The notes under the pieces were generated by a model, which made no database searches, had not been told where the DNA came from, and was given only the letters and a program-made list of their open reading frames with translations. DNA of 64,000 nt from CAVRAZ01 sp963719135 (GTDB lineage Bacteria > Pseudomonadota > Gammaproteobacteria > DSM-19610). The DNA lies in the NCBI GenBank assembly GCA_963719135.1, contig CAVRAZ010000001.1, positions 248,001-312,000 of the forward strand, in the 5' to 3' direction. Below, one piece after another: positions 1 to 9,483 of this stretch. Made by a program: the position numbers and the translations under genes. Numbering within the stretch: position 1 is the first letter of the stretch; each line of letters starts with the position of its first letter.

Positions 1-362
1 CGCAACGCGACGTTCAGCGAGCGTATGCCGCCGCCGACCGGTGTCGTCAGGGGTCCCTTGATGGCCACGGAAAATTCGCGAATGGCCTGCATGGTTTCAT
101 CGGGCAGCCAGGTGCTGTCGCCATACAGGCGGTTGGCCTTTTCGCCCGCGTAGATTTCCATCCAGGCAATCTTCTTCTTGCCCGCGAACGCTTTTTCCAC
201 TGCGGCGTCGACCACGCGCCGCATCACCGGTGTGATATCGACACCGATGCCGTCGCCTTCGATGAACGGCACGATGGGATTGTCGGGGACGTTCAGAGAA
301 TGATCAGGATTCACGACGATTTTCGCGCCGCCTGCCGGCACCTGAATCTTCTGATGGGCCAT
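1..362 (-). CDS. icd: NADP-dependent isocitrate dehydrogenase, N-terminal part (cut by window edge)
   Basis: About 120 N-terminal residues are visible and the rest lies beyond base 1. The reading carries the substrate/metal-site segment FIEGDGIGVDITP near residues 33-45 and the run GPLTTPVGGGIRSLNVAL near residues 103-120, both typical of E. coli-type Icd. The enzyme oxidatively decarboxylates isocitrate to 2-oxoglutarate in the cytosolic TCA cycle. The ATG at 362 is preceded by an AGAGG ribosome site. The nearby nudJ-mnmA-hflD-purB order matches the gammaproteobacterial icd neighbourhood, and aconitase, the preceding TCA step, lies 3.7 kb away. Confidence 0.95.
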   Translation of the reverse strand, partial: MAHQKIQVPAGGAKIVVNPDHSLNVPDNPIVPFIEGDGIGVDITPVMRRVVDAAVEKAFAGKKKIAWMEIYAGEKANRLYGDSTWLPDETMQAIREFSVAIKGPLTTPVGGGIRSLNVAL

Positions 363-495
363 GAAAACCTCTGTATAGTCGGCAAGGCGCGTATTCTAGC
401 ATCGCCCCCCGCGCTCCCGCACGCTGAGCACCCGCGCACACCTCGCACTCTGAGCGGGCGTCTGCACCAGCGCCGTGCAGCGGAACGACAGCGAC

Positions 496-523
496 AAAAA
501 ACCCCGCGGCGCTGGCTGCGGGG
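496..523 (-). terminator. Rho-independent terminator after the exported protein gene
   Basis: On the minus strand the arms CCCCGC (523-518) and GCGGGG (507-502) enclose a 10-base loop and are followed by six T residues (501-496). It lies 36 bases beyond the stop codon of the minus-strand gene ending at 559. Confidence 0.85.
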
Positions 524-558
524 TCCGGATCGAGCGGGAATTGCCGTCGGGCTTGACG

Positions 559-1473
559 TCAGGTCTGACCGCCCGCAGCCTTGATCAGCGATTCCTCAAT
601 AGCGTTCGGCGCGCACATGATGTTGAAGAAGGTGCCGCCGGTATCGCTCTGGATCATCGGCAGATGCGGCCAGCTGATCGCGATGCGGAAGCGGGCATAC
701 AACGCATACACGTCGCCGCCCGACACCAGGATTTCATACGGCAGGTGGCCGGTGGAGCGGATGGGCTCCTTGTCGACACGGCTCATGATGTACTCGTCGC
801 CGCTGCAACCGTCGGTCAGCGAAACACCGAACACCGTCTGCTGCTTGCCGGGTATATCGATGCGGTAGACCTTGTGCGCACCGCCACGACCGTCCGCCAG
901 GCCTTTCTCGACTGCGGCGACCGCGGCGTCATAGTTGTCGTACTCGGCCAGATCGCTCGGATCGTCGAAGTACTCCATGCCGAACATGTAATGAAATTTG
1001 CGCAGGTCCTTGGCGGTAAGCTGCTTGTCGCCGGTGCCGTAGGTTTCGGCGTTGCCCAGCGCGGTTTCCAGACTCTTCAATGCTGCCGCGGCGCCCGAGG
1101 TATCGTCGTTGCGGTAGGCATTGGCGAAATAGACGGGGTTGGTGTAGGCAACCTGGATTTCGTCACCGACCTTGGTGACCGTCACACGCTGAGCGGCTTC
1201 ATAACCCCCCATGTCGGAGCTGGCCGCGGTCTTCTTCAGGTCGTCGTCGGTGAACGCCATGATGATGGCGCCGTCATAGGGTGAATAGGACCCGACAATC
1301 TCGAAACCAGCCGCCGTCACTTTGCCTTTGACCTCGTCGGCGACAGCCTGAATGTCACCCGTGGTCTTGTAGGCGAGCACGAACGGTTTGAGTGTGTCCG
1401 CCGCGAAGGCGCTGCCGAAAGACAGGGCGAGCAAGGCGCCAGACAGGCAGTACTTGGAAAAAGCATTCAACAT
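559..1473 (-). CDS. Exported protein, DUF302-like, function unknown
   Basis: A 304-residue protein. The ATG at 1473 is chosen over upstream starts because a perfect AGGAGG lies 7 bases before it and translation then opens with a clear signal peptide (MLNAFSKYC..., hydrophobic core, SAFA-A cleavage near residue 24). The mature part reads as two similar halves: early residues run FVLAYKTTGDIQAVADEVKGKVTAAGFEIVG, the lipid/peptide-like alpha/beta pattern of DUF302 proteins, and a later half contains a CSGDEY segment. It therefore probably acts in the periplasm. It appears monocistronic, with its own terminator at 496-523. The DUF302 link rests on pattern only; no enzymatic role can be read from the sequence. 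Confidence 0.7.
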   Translation of the reverse strand: MLNAFSKYCLSGALLALSFGSAFAADTLKPFVLAYKTTGDIQAVADEVKGKVTAAGFEIVGSYSPYDGAIIMAFTDDDLKKTAASSDMGGYEAAQRVTVTKVGDEIQVAYTNPVYFANAYRNDDTSGAAAALKSLETALGNAETYGTGDKQLTAKDLRKFHYMFGMEYFDDPSDLAEYDNYDAAVAAVEKGLADGRGGAHKVYRIDIPGKQQTVFGVSLTDGCSGDEYIMSRVDKEPIRSTGHLPYEILVSGGDVYALYARFRIAISWPHLPMIQSDTGGTFFNIMCAPNAIEESLIKAAGGQT

Positions 1474-1781
1474 ACTAACTCCTCCTCGCAAGGGGTGATT
1501 GCGATTTATTTTGGACAACGGGGTGGCTGCGTTGCAGTATCTGCCTCCCGCCCTATTATTATGGCCTTCCCGCCCACCAAGCATTGCGGCATCCACTTCC
1601 TGTCAGGGGTGTGGCGCCACCGTTCGGTGGCAGCGAAATTCAACAACAGGCGGATCAGGTCACGGCGCCAATTTTGCGGGAGTGCGCATAAATGTCAAGC
1701 CTGGGGCGTATTTAGCTGCCAGGCGCGCGGAACCCGCGCGCCCGGTGATATGATATGCTCATGTTTTGAATAAATTTTTCT

Positions 1782-2240
1782 ATGAATCAACATCTTTGGA
1801 AACCGCGCGTAACGGTCGCGGCCATCGTCGAGGCGGACAACCGCTTCCTGCTCGTCGAGGAAGCGGTCGAGGGGCGCAGGGTATTCAATCAACCGGCGGG
1901 CCACCTGGAAAACGGCGAGCGCATCATCGACGCGGTGATACGCGAGTGCCTCGAGGAGACGGCGTGGACCTTCGAGCCGGAGCACGTGGTCGGCGTGTAT
2001 CGCTGGCAGTCCGCTTCGGCCGGCGATACCTACCTGCGCTTCACCTTCTGCGGCCAGCGTGTCTCCCACCACCCGAAGCGTGCGCTGGACGCCGAAATCG
2101 TCGCAGTGCACTGGCTGACCTGGCCCGAGGTTCTCGCCCGCCGCGACCTGCTGCGCAGCCCGCTGGTGCTGCGCGCAATGGAGGACTACCGGCGCGGCCA
2201 GCGCTTTCCCCTGACGCTGCTGCATGACGTCGACGACTGA
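1782..2240 (+). CDS. nudJ: Nudix hydrolase, NudJ-type phosphatase
   Basis: A 152-residue protein with one Nudix box, from GHLENGE to RECLEETAW near residues 45-66, holding the REXXEE glutamates that bind Mg2+. The glycine usually following EET is alanine here. NudJ hydrolyses thiamine pyrophosphate and some nucleoside phosphates. The gene stops 17 bases inside mnmA, which implies translational coupling, and nudJ-mnmA-hflD is the same order as in E. coli, which supports the assignment. Substrate specificity cannot be told from sequence alone. Confidence 0.88.
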   Translation: MNQHLWKPRVTVAAIVEADNRFLLVEEAVEGRRVFNQPAGHLENGERIIDAVIRECLEETAWTFEPEHVVGVYRWQSASAGDTYLRFTFCGQRVSHHPKRALDAEIVAVHWLTWPEVLARRDLLRSPLVLRAMEDYRRGQRFPLTLLHDVDD

Positions 2241-3345
2241 ACTCGAAACGTCCGCGCGCGCCGCGACGCTGTCGAAGCCCAGGGTCGTTATCGGCCTGTC
2301 GGGCGGCGTGGACTCCGCGGTCGCGGCCCTTCTGCTGCTGCAACAGGGCTACCCGGTCGAGGCCGTGTTCATGAAGAACTGGGATGAAGACGACAGCGCG
2401 GAATACTGCAGCGCCGCGGCGGATCTGGCCGACGCGCTGGCGGTGGCCGACGTGCTGGGCATCCGCTTGCACAAGGTCAATTTCTCGACCGAGTACTGGG
2501 ATCGCGTGTTCGCGCACTTCCTGCGGGAATATCGCGCGGGCCGCACGCCGAACCCCGACGTTCTCTGCAACAGCGAGATCAAGTTCCGCGCCTTTCACGA
2601 TTACGCGTCCGGGCTCGGCGGCCGGTTCATCGCGACCGGGCACTATGCACGGGTGCGAACCGTCGCTGACCGCGTGGAGCTGCGCAAAGGCCGCGACGCC
2701 GGCAAGGACCAGAGCTACTTTCTCCACCGCGTCGCGGACGACGCGCTGCGGCGCAGCCTGTTTCCGTTGGGCGAGCTGGAAAAAAGCGCCGTACGCCGAC
2801 TTGCACGTGAAGCGGGATTTCCCAATCACGCAAAAAGGGACAGCACCGGCATCTGCTTCATCGGCGAGCGCAGATTCAGCGAGTTCCTGGCGCGCTATCT
2901 GCCGGCGAGCCCCGGCGACATCGTCAGCGTCGACGGCGAAATACTGGGCACGCATCAGGGCCTGATGTGCCACACCATCGGCCAGCGCCAGGGCCTGGGC
3001 ATCGGCGGGACCCGAAGCGGAACCGACGAACCCTGGTACGTGGCGGGCAAGGACATGAACCGCAACCGGCTGATTGTCGCGCAGGGCGCGCATCACCCCG
3101 CACTGTTTTGTCGCGAACTGACCGCCGGGGACCCGCACTGGATCGGCGCCGCACCCGAAGGGTTTCCATTTTGCGCGCGCGCGAAGATCCGCTATCGGCA
3201 GACGGATCAGTGCTGCGCGGTGTCTCGCGACGGTGACGGCCGCCTGCTGGTCGTCTTCGATGCCGCGCAACGCGCGGTGACGCCCGGTCAGGCAATCGTG
3301 TTCTACCGGGACGACCTGTGCCTGGGCGGGGCAACCATATGTTGA
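2224..3345 (+). CDS. mnmA: tRNA-specific 2-thiouridylase MnmA
   Basis: A 373-residue protein. The ATP-pyrophosphatase P-loop SGGVDS is at residues 26-31. The two catalytic cysteines are visible in DVLCNSEIKF (first) and GICFIGERRF (second). MnmA adenylates U34 of tRNA-Lys, -Glu and -Gln and inserts sulfur delivered by a Tus relay. The start overlaps nudJ by 17 bases, and the N-terminus is about 14 residues longer than in E. coli, so a slightly different start is possible, although no later ATG precedes the P-loop. hflD follows and overlaps the 3' end by a few bases. Confidence 0.96.
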   Translation: MTSTTELETSARAATLSKPRVVIGLSGGVDSAVAALLLLQQGYPVEAVFMKNWDEDDSAEYCSAAADLADALAVADVLGIRLHKVNFSTEYWDRVFAHFLREYRAGRTPNPDVLCNSEIKFRAFHDYASGLGGRFIATGHYARVRTVADRVELRKGRDAGKDQSYFLHRVADDALRRSLFPLGELEKSAVRRLAREAGFPNHAKRDSTGICFIGERRFSEFLARYLPASPGDIVSVDGEILGTHQGLMCHTIGQRQGLGIGGTRSGTDEPWYVAGKDMNRNRLIVAQGAHHPALFCRELTAGDPHWIGAAPEGFPFCARAKIRYRQTDQCCAVSRDGDGRLLVVFDAAQRAVTPGQAIVFYRDDLCLGGATIC

Positions 3346-3986
3346 ACCCGGCACATTCATCACTCCGGTCGAAAGCAGCCGGCCGCTGCCTCGCGGTCGC
3401 CGGCCTGTGCCAGGCGGTGAAGATGGTGCAGGACACTGCCTACGGACGAGCCATCGACGCCGATGCCTTCGAGGCGAGCCTGCGCAGTCTCTTTCTGTTC
3501 GACGCCGAGTCCGTCGAAGCGGTCTATGGCGGCGTGCGCGGCGTCCGCGCGGGCCTGACAACGATACTGGAGCAGCTCGGCGCGGCGCGCCTGCACCCCA
3601 ACGTCGAGCTGGGCCGTTACCTGGTCACTCTGCTCGTGCTGGAGCGCAGACTCGACGAACACAGGCTCAAATCCCTGCGCACGGGTCTGGAAAATCTGCG
3701 CGAACAGGTCGAACGTTCCGGCGTCGACCATCCGGACGTGGTGGCCGGCATCGCCCGGCTTTACGCGGAGACGATCAGCACATTGCAGCCGCGCGTCATG
3801 GTCCACGGCGACCCGGTCCGTCTCGCCGAACCGCCGACGGCGCACAAAATCCGTGCACTGCTGCTGGCCGCGGTGCGTTCGGCGGTGCTGTGGCGGCAAC
3901 TGGGCGGCAGCCGCGTCAAGCTGCTGTTCTCGCGCAGGCGTCTCGTCGCCGATGCGCGCGCGTGGCTGGGCAGGGCCCAGAGATGA
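3339..3986 (+). CDS. hflD: HflD family protein (high-frequency lysogenisation control homologue)
   Basis: A 215-residue, mostly helical protein. The segment AVAGLCQAVKMVQDTA near residues 19-35 is typical of HflD, as is the tail ending in a basic LFSRRRLVADAR region. In E. coli HflD is a peripheral membrane protein that binds phage lambda CII; its housekeeping role is unclear. The ATG at 3339 overlaps the end of mnmA by 7 bases, which favours this start over the upstream one at 3318. Family assignment rests on both sequence and the conserved position between mnmA and purB. Confidence 0.9.
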   Translation: MLNPAHSSLRSKAAGRCLAVAGLCQAVKMVQDTAYGRAIDADAFEASLRSLFLFDAESVEAVYGGVRGVRAGLTTILEQLGAARLHPNVELGRYLVTLLVLERRLDEHRLKSLRTGLENLREQVERSGVDHPDVVAGIARLYAETISTLQPRVMVHGDPVRLAEPPTAHKIRALLLAAVRSAVLWRQLGGSRVKLLFSRRRLVADARAWLGRAQR

Positions 3987-4110
3987 CCCGCCGGACGCTG
4001 ATATTGCGCAATGCAGCCCGCGCCGGCGCTGCCGGCACCGGCCCTACTCTGCGGCACGCAAATAGCTCATAATCGCGCGTTTCGAGTCAACGCGGTTCTG
4101 GAGAATTTTG

Positions 4111-6771
4111 ATGAGCAACAGTTTCTCGACACGTGCGGCATTGAACGTCGGCGATCGGCGCTACGAGCTATTCAATCTGCGGGCGCTGCCGGAGCGCGTG
4201 TCAAGACTGCCCTATTCCCTGAAAATCCTGCTGGAAAATCTGCTGCGCCATGAAGACGGCCGCACGGTCACCCGCGACGACATCCAGGCGCTGATCGACT
4301 GGAAACCGGACGCCGAGCCCAGCCAGGAAATCGCGTTCCGCCCGGCACGCGTGCTGATGCAGGATTTCACCGGTGTTCCGGCGGTGGTGGATCTGGCGGC
4401 GATGCGCGACGCCATGCGCGCGCTCGGCGGCGATCCGGACAAGATCAACCCCCTGCAACCGGCCGAACTGGTCATCGACCACTCGGTGCAGATCGACAGC
4501 TTCGGCAACAAGGACGCCATCGATATCAATGCGCGCCTGGAATTCGAGCGCAACGCCGAACGCTACAGCTTTCTCAAGTGGGGACAGAAAGCGTTCTCCA
4601 ATTTCAAGGTCGTGCCGCCGGATACCGGCATTGTCCATCAGGTGAATCTGGAATACCTCGCGCGCGTCGTGTTCGCGCAGGAAGACGCCGGAGTCAACCA
4701 GGCCTATCCCGACACGCTGGTCGGCACCGACTCGCACACCACGATGATCAACGGTCTGGGCGTGCTCGGCTGGGGCGTCGGCGGCATCGAGGCCGAAGCC
4801 GCCATGCTCGGACAGCCGGTATCCATGCTCATACCGCAGGTGGTCGGCTTCAAGCTCACCGGTGAACTGCCCGAGGGTGCGACCGCCACCGACCTGGTGT
4901 TGTGCGTGGTCGAACTGCTGCGCAAACACGGCGTGGTCGGCAAGTTCGTGGAATTCTTCGGCGACGGTCTCGATCACCTGTCGCTGGCCGACCGGGCGAC
5001 GCTCGCCAACATGGCGCCCGAATACGGCGCGACCTGCGGCATCTTCCCGGTCGACGACGAGACACTGAACTACCTGCGTCTGTCCAGCCGCAGCGACGAA
5101 CAGATCGCGCTGGTCGAGGCCTACATGAAGGCGCAGGGCATGTTCCGCGCCGCCGGCCAGCCCGACGCCGACTATACGAGCGTGGTCACGCTCGACATGT
5201 CCGGCGTCGAGCCCAGTCTGGCCGGGCCGAAGCGGCCGCAGGACCGGGTGCCGCTGCGCGCCGCCAAACAGCGCTTCAACGAGGCGCTCGCGGCCTTGAA
5301 AAAGGAGCGCGGCCTGGAAAGCCGGCCGGTCACCGTCGACCTCGGCGGCACGTCGGCGACGCTCGACGACGGCGCCGTGGTCATCGCGTCCATCACCTCG
5401 TGCACCAACACGTCGAACCCCGGCGTGATGCTGGGCGCGGGCCTGCTCGCAAAAAAGGCCGTGGAGAAAGGTCTCAAGGTCAGACCCTGGGTCAAGACAT
5501 CGCTCGCTCCGGGTTCGCAGGTGGTCACGGAGTATCTGAACCGGGCCGGCCTGATGCAGCCGCTCGAGGCGCTGGGATTCCACGTCATCGGCTACGGCTG
5601 TGCGACCTGCATCGGCAACTCCGGCCCCTTGCCGGCGCCGGTATCCAAGGCCATCGCAACCGGCGATCTGTCCGTGTGCTCGGTGTTGTCGGGCAACCGC
5701 AATTTCGAAGGCCGCGTGCACGCCGAAGTGCGCATGAATTACCTGGCCTCGCCGCCGCTGGTCGTCGCCTATGCCATCGCCGGCACCATGGACATCGACC
5801 CCTACAGCGATCCGCTCGGCACGGATACACAAGGCGACGCCATCTACCTTCGGGATATCTGGCCCAGCCAGCGCGAAATCAGCGACGCCATCGCCGCCAG
5901 CGTCAAGCGCGAGGAATTCATCAACGTCTACCGCAAGGTCTACGAGGGCGGCGGTCGTTGGAGCGGTCTGGATTCGGCCCACAGCCAGTTGTTCGACTGG
6001 CCGGACTCGACCTACATTCGACAGCCACCCTACTTCACCGGCATGCAGGTGCAACCGGGCGCGGTCGGCGACATCAAAGGCGCGCGCGTGCTTGCACTGC
6101 TGGGCGATTCGGTGACCACCGATCACATTTCGCCGGCCGGCTCCATCAAGCCCGATTCGCCCGCCGGCAAGTACCTGCTGGCGAAAGGCGTGCAGCCAGG
6201 CGACTTCAATTCGCTGGGGTCAAGACGCGGCAATCACGAAGTGATGATGCGCGGGACGTTCGCGAACATCCGCCTGCGCAATCTGATGGCGCCCGGCACC
6301 GAGGGCGGTGTCACGCTGCACCAGCCCGGCGGTGAACCAATGTCGATCTTCGACGCCGCCGTGCGCTATCAGCGGGACGGCGTGCCGCTGGTCGTCATCG
6401 CCGGCAAGGAATACGGCTCCGGGTCGTCGCGTGACTGGGCGGCCAAAGGGCCCAGCCTGCTGGGCGTGCGCGCGGTGATTGCAGAGAGCTACGAACGCAT
6501 CCATCGTTCGAACCTGGTCGGCATGGGCATTCTGCCGCTGCAGTTCATGGCGGGAGAAAACGCCGGGGGCCTGGGGCTGACCGGGCGCGAAACGCTCGAC
6601 ATCGCCGGGCTCGGCGACGGTTCGGCGAAACGGGTCACCGTCACCGCACGCAGCGACGACGGCGGCACGATCGAATTCCAGGCGCGGGTGCGCATCGACA
6701 CGCCGCAGGAGATCGAGTATTACCGGCACGGCGGCATACTGCAGTACGTGCTGCGTCAGCTCGCCGCCTGA
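4111..6771 (+). CDS. acnA: Aconitate hydratase A
   Basis: An 886-residue AcnA/IRP-type aconitase, the usual length for the family. The three iron-sulfur cluster cysteines are visible: one in SITSCTNTSNP near residue 432 and two in GYGCATCIGNSGPL near residues 498-501. The C-terminal swivel domain holds KEYGSGSSRDWAAKG. It isomerises citrate to isocitrate in the TCA cycle. The ATG at 4111 follows a GGAGA site; a TTG immediately upstream is in frame but unlikely to be used. It lies between hflD and purB, a position it does not have in E. coli. Confidence 0.97.
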   Translation: MSNSFSTRAALNVGDRRYELFNLRALPERVSRLPYSLKILLENLLRHEDGRTVTRDDIQALIDWKPDAEPSQEIAFRPARVLMQDFTGVPAVVDLAAMRDAMRALGGDPDKINPLQPAELVIDHSVQIDSFGNKDAIDINARLEFERNAERYSFLKWGQKAFSNFKVVPPDTGIVHQVNLEYLARVVFAQEDAGVNQAYPDTLVGTDSHTTMINGLGVLGWGVGGIEAEAAMLGQPVSMLIPQVVGFKLTGELPEGATATDLVLCVVELLRKHGVVGKFVEFFGDGLDHLSLADRATLANMAPEYGATCGIFPVDDETLNYLRLSSRSDEQIALVEAYMKAQGMFRAAGQPDADYTSVVTLDMSGVEPSLAGPKRPQDRVPLRAAKQRFNEALAALKKERGLESRPVTVDLGGTSATLDDGAVVIASITSCTNTSNPGVMLGAGLLAKKAVEKGLKVRPWVKTSLAPGSQVVTEYLNRAGLMQPLEALGFHVIGYGCATCIGNSGPLPAPVSKAIATGDLSVCSVLSGNRNFEGRVHAEVRMNYLASPPLVVAYAIAGTMDIDPYSDPLGTDTQGDAIYLRDIWPSQREISDAIAASVKREEFINVYRKVYEGGGRWSGLDSAHSQLFDWPDSTYIRQPPYFTGMQVQPGAVGDIKGARVLALLGDSVTTDHISPAGSIKPDSPAGKYLLAKGVQPGDFNSLGSRRGNHEVMMRGTFANIRLRNLMAPGTEGGVTLHQPGGEPMSIFDAAVRYQRDGVPLVVIAGKEYGSGSSRDWAAKGPSLLGVRAVIAESYERIHRSNLVGMGILPLQFMAGENAGGLGLTGRETLDIAGLGDGSAKRVTVTARSDDGGTIEFQARVRIDTPQEIEYYRHGGILQYVLRQLAA

Positions 6772-6824
6772 ACCGCAGTGCGCGCAATGCACTACAGACC
6801 GCACAACCCTACACGGGCACGCCG

Positions 6825-8192
6825 ATGAATCTGACCTCCCTGACCGCGATATCGCCCGTCGACGGGCGCTACGGCAACAAGACCGGCGCACTGCGCCCGA
6901 TATTCAGCGAATTCGGGTTGATCCGATATCGCGTGCTGGTCGAAGTGCGCTGGCTGCAGGCGCTGGCTGAGCATCCCGGCATCGCCGAAGTGCCGGCGTT
7001 CAGCGCCGACGCAGCGGCGGCGCTCGACCGTATCGCCGCCGACTTCCTGACCGACGACGCGCACCGGGTCAAGGAGATCGAACGCACCACCAACCATGAC
7101 GTCAAGGCGATCGAGTATTTCCTCAAGGAAAAGATCCAGGGCAACGCGGAACTGGAAGCGGTGAGCGAATTCCTGCATTTCGCCTGCACGTCCGAGGACA
7201 TCAACAACCTCGCCTATGCCCTGATGCTGAAAGAGACGCGCGCTGCGGTCATGCTGCCGGTCATGGACAAGGTGATCGCCGCGCTCCGCACCCTGGCCCA
7301 CGCGCACGCCGACCAGCCGCTGCTGGCGCGCACCCACGGACAACCCGCCTCGCCGACCACGATCGGCAAGGAGTTGGCCAACGTGGTGCATCGTCTGGAG
7401 CGCCAGCGAACGCAGTTCGGCGCGGTGGCGCTGCTCGGCAAGATCAACGGCGCCGTGGGCAACTACAACGCACACCTCGCCGCCTATCCGGATCTCGACT
7501 GGCCGGCGTTCGCCGAACGCTTCGTGACCGGGCTGGGACTCGACTGGAATCCCTACACGACCCAGATCGAGCCGCACGATTACATGGCCGAACTGTTCGA
7601 TGCCGCGGCGCGCTTCAACACCGTGGCGATTGACTTCTGCCGCGACGTCTGGGGCTATATCTCGCTCGGTTATTTCAAACAGAAGACGGTCGCCGGCGAA
7701 GTCGGCTCCTCGACCATGCCGCACAAGGTCAACCCGATCGACTTTGAAAACGCGGAGGGCAACTTCGGCGTCGCCAACGCGCTGTTCGGCCATTTCGCCG
7801 CAAAGCTGCCCATAGCGCGCTGGCAGCGCGACCTGAGCGATTCCACGGTGCTGCGCAATCTGGGCGTCGCCTTCGCGCACAGCCAGATCGCGTGCGAATC
7901 GCTCTTGAAAGGCATCGGCAAACTCGAGGTCAACGCCGCACGCACGGCCGCGGATCTCGCCGCAAGCTGGGAAGTGCTGGCCGAACCCATTCAGACCGTC
8001 ATGCGTCGCTATGGTGTGGAGAAGCCCTATGAAAAGCTCAAGGAACTGACGCGCGGCCAGGCGATCGACGCCGCGACCCTGGCGGCCTTCGTCGACGCGC
8101 TGGATATACCGGAAGCCGCCAGGCAATCACTGCGCCGACTGACACCGGCCGCCTATACCGGCAATGCCGCAGAACAGGCGCGCAAGATTTAG
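6825..8192 (+). CDS. purB: Adenylosuccinate lyase
   Basis: A 455-residue member of the fumarase/aspartase superfamily with the signature GSSTMPHKVNPIDFE near residue 295. It opens with LTAISPVDGRYG, the standard PurB start. It catalyses two steps of purine biosynthesis: cleavage of SAICAR, and of adenylosuccinate to AMP. The gene ends with TAG and is followed by about 300 bases without a convincing gene. Position after hflD (with acnA inserted) matches the gammaproteobacterial hflD-purB pairing. Confidence 0.97.
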   Translation: MNLTSLTAISPVDGRYGNKTGALRPIFSEFGLIRYRVLVEVRWLQALAEHPGIAEVPAFSADAAAALDRIAADFLTDDAHRVKEIERTTNHDVKAIEYFLKEKIQGNAELEAVSEFLHFACTSEDINNLAYALMLKETRAAVMLPVMDKVIAALRTLAHAHADQPLLARTHGQPASPTTIGKELANVVHRLERQRTQFGAVALLGKINGAVGNYNAHLAAYPDLDWPAFAERFVTGLGLDWNPYTTQIEPHDYMAELFDAAARFNTVAIDFCRDVWGYISLGYFKQKTVAGEVGSSTMPHKVNPIDFENAEGNFGVANALFGHFAAKLPIARWQRDLSDSTVLRNLGVAFAHSQIACESLLKGIGKLEVNAARTAADLAASWEVLAEPIQTVMRRYGVEKPYEKLKELTRGQAIDAATLAAFVDALDIPEAARQSLRRLTPAAYTGNAAEQARKI

Positions 8193-8491
8193 CAGGCTGT
8201 TGAAAAAAGTTCAGGCGACTGTGGGACAAGGCGAATGCCGGCCTCCAGGCAAACGAGCCGGGCGGATCGCAAATTTCGCCCGCCGTCGGGCAGACACCCC
8301 GCGCGCCGGCCGGGCGTACGCTGCGACGACTTTGCCGGGAGTCGTCAGCCCTGTCCCGAGGAACGCCGCTGGCGGCGCCCCGTGCCGGTGGCCTCCCGGG
8401 CTCGACGAGCACGCCGATGCCGAGCTGTTGCAGGACTGGTCCCCAGTACGCTGGGGCGTGGAAGTGGTCAACACGCTGCATGAGATTAAAG
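8193..8491. other. Intergenic stretch between purB and the GNAT gene
   Basis: About 300 GC-rich bases. The first 17 bases (CAGGCTGTTGAAAAA context) match a motif often seen at intergenic repeats and IS ends in proteobacteria. Long open frames cross on both strands but none has a recognisable domain or ribosome site. One frame near 8400-8500 reads DEHADAELLQDWSPVRWG and could be a decayed coding fragment. Confidence 0.35.
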
Positions 8492-8956
8492 ATGCCCGCA
8501 AGCGACCCGCAATCGGTCCTGATCAGCGCCGTGGACTGGACCACGTCCGCGGACCGGCTGCGCCCGGTACGCGAGGCGGTGTTCGTTCAGGAACAGGGCA
8601 TTCCTGCCGAACTCGAATGGGACTCCGGCGACGCCGGGGCGGTCCACCTGCTGGCCTGTACCGGCGACGGGACAGCGGTCGGCGTGATCCGGATGCAGCC
8701 CGACGGACGCATCGGCCGCATGGCGGTACTCCGGGAATGGCGCGGCCGGGGGATCGGCGGGCGGCTGTTGCGCGCCATGCTCGACCACGCCGCCGCGGCT
8801 GGATTCGCGCGGGTGTACCTTCACGCCCAGTGCGCTGCGGTCCGGTTCTATGCCCGTCGGGGATTTACGGCAATCGGCGCTCGGTTTGGCGAGGCCGGCA
8901 TACCGCATCAGGCGATGGAGCATGTTTTCAGGCAGGAGGACGGAAGCAAATCATGA
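8492..8956 (+). CDS. GNAT family N-acetyltransferase
   Basis: About 154 residues. The acetyl-CoA loop R-G-R-G-I-G-G-R is visible in REWRGRGIGGRLL, followed by the GNAT C-terminal strand FYARRGFTAIG; the N-terminal part reads LRPVREAVFVQEQGIP, typical of the ElaA/YjdJ-like group. Substrate is unknown. The ATG at 8492 gives the best fit to the fold; the ATG at 8480 is an alternative. The stop overlaps the next start (ATGA), so the following PLD-like and secretin-domain genes are probably co-transcribed. Confidence 0.85.
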   Translation: MPASDPQSVLISAVDWTTSADRLRPVREAVFVQEQGIPAELEWDSGDAGAVHLLACTGDGTAVGVIRMQPDGRIGRMAVLREWRGRGIGGRLLRAMLDHAAAAGFARVYLHAQCAAVRFYARRGFTAIGARFGEAGIPHQAMEHVFRQEDGSKS

Positions 8957-9483
8957 CCGATCAATCACCCCTGGACGCCTGGCTGTCCCTCAGACTCGGC
9001 GAATCGAACCTCGAGATCGAACTGCAGTCGCGCGCCGAAGCGCTGCACGCCATCGACCTGATGGTGCGCCAGGCCACGCGCAGCATCGACATCTTCTCCC
9101 GCGAACTGGATGCCCCGCTGTTCGACCGTTCCGCGTTTCTGGATGCGTTGACCCGGTTGTGCATCGGCCACCGGCAGGCGCGCATACGCATCCTGGTTCA
9201 AAATCCGATGGTCGCGATACAGCACGGCAATCGCCTGATCGAACTCAGCCGCCGCTTCAGCAGCGCCATCGAGATCCGCCACATCCACGAAGACTATCGT
9301 CATTACAACGAAGCCTTTCTGGTGGTGGACGGCGCCGGCGCGATTCACCGTCCGCTCGCCGACCGCTACGAGGGCACGGCGAATTTCCACGATCCGGTGC
9401 GGTCGGACCGTCTGGTCAGATTTTTTGTCGAGGTCTGGGAACGCAGTGAACTGCACCCCGACCTGCGCCGTCTGCACCTATGA
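8953..9483 (+). CDS. Conserved protein with phospholipase D-like fold (DUF7931-like)
   Basis: A 176-residue protein starting inside the stop of the GNAT gene and ending inside the start of the next gene (ATGA overlaps at both ends), so all three are tightly coupled. The sequence ATRSIDIFSRELDAPLFDR and RIRILVQNP resembles one half of a PLD nuclease fold, but the HKD catalytic motif is not seen. Its usual neighbour is a GNAT gene, as here. No function can be assigned; a structural or scaffold role is possible. Confidence 0.65.
   Translation: MTDQSPLDAWLSLRLGESNLEIELQSRAEALHAIDLMVRQATRSIDIFSRELDAPLFDRSAFLDALTRLCIGHRQARIRILVQNPMVAIQHGNRLIELSRRFSSAIEIRHIHEDYRHYNEAFLVVDGAGAIHRPLADRYEGTANFHDPVRSDRLVRFFVEVWERSELHPDLRRLHL

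Noticed and set aside
475..1284. Plus-strand open frame of 269 codons opposite the exported protein
   Set aside because: Minus strand has a signal peptide, perfect ribosome site and terminator; the plus frame has none.
4201..6126. Minus-strand open frame of 641 codons opposite acnA
   Set aside because: Shadow of acnA, no domain content.
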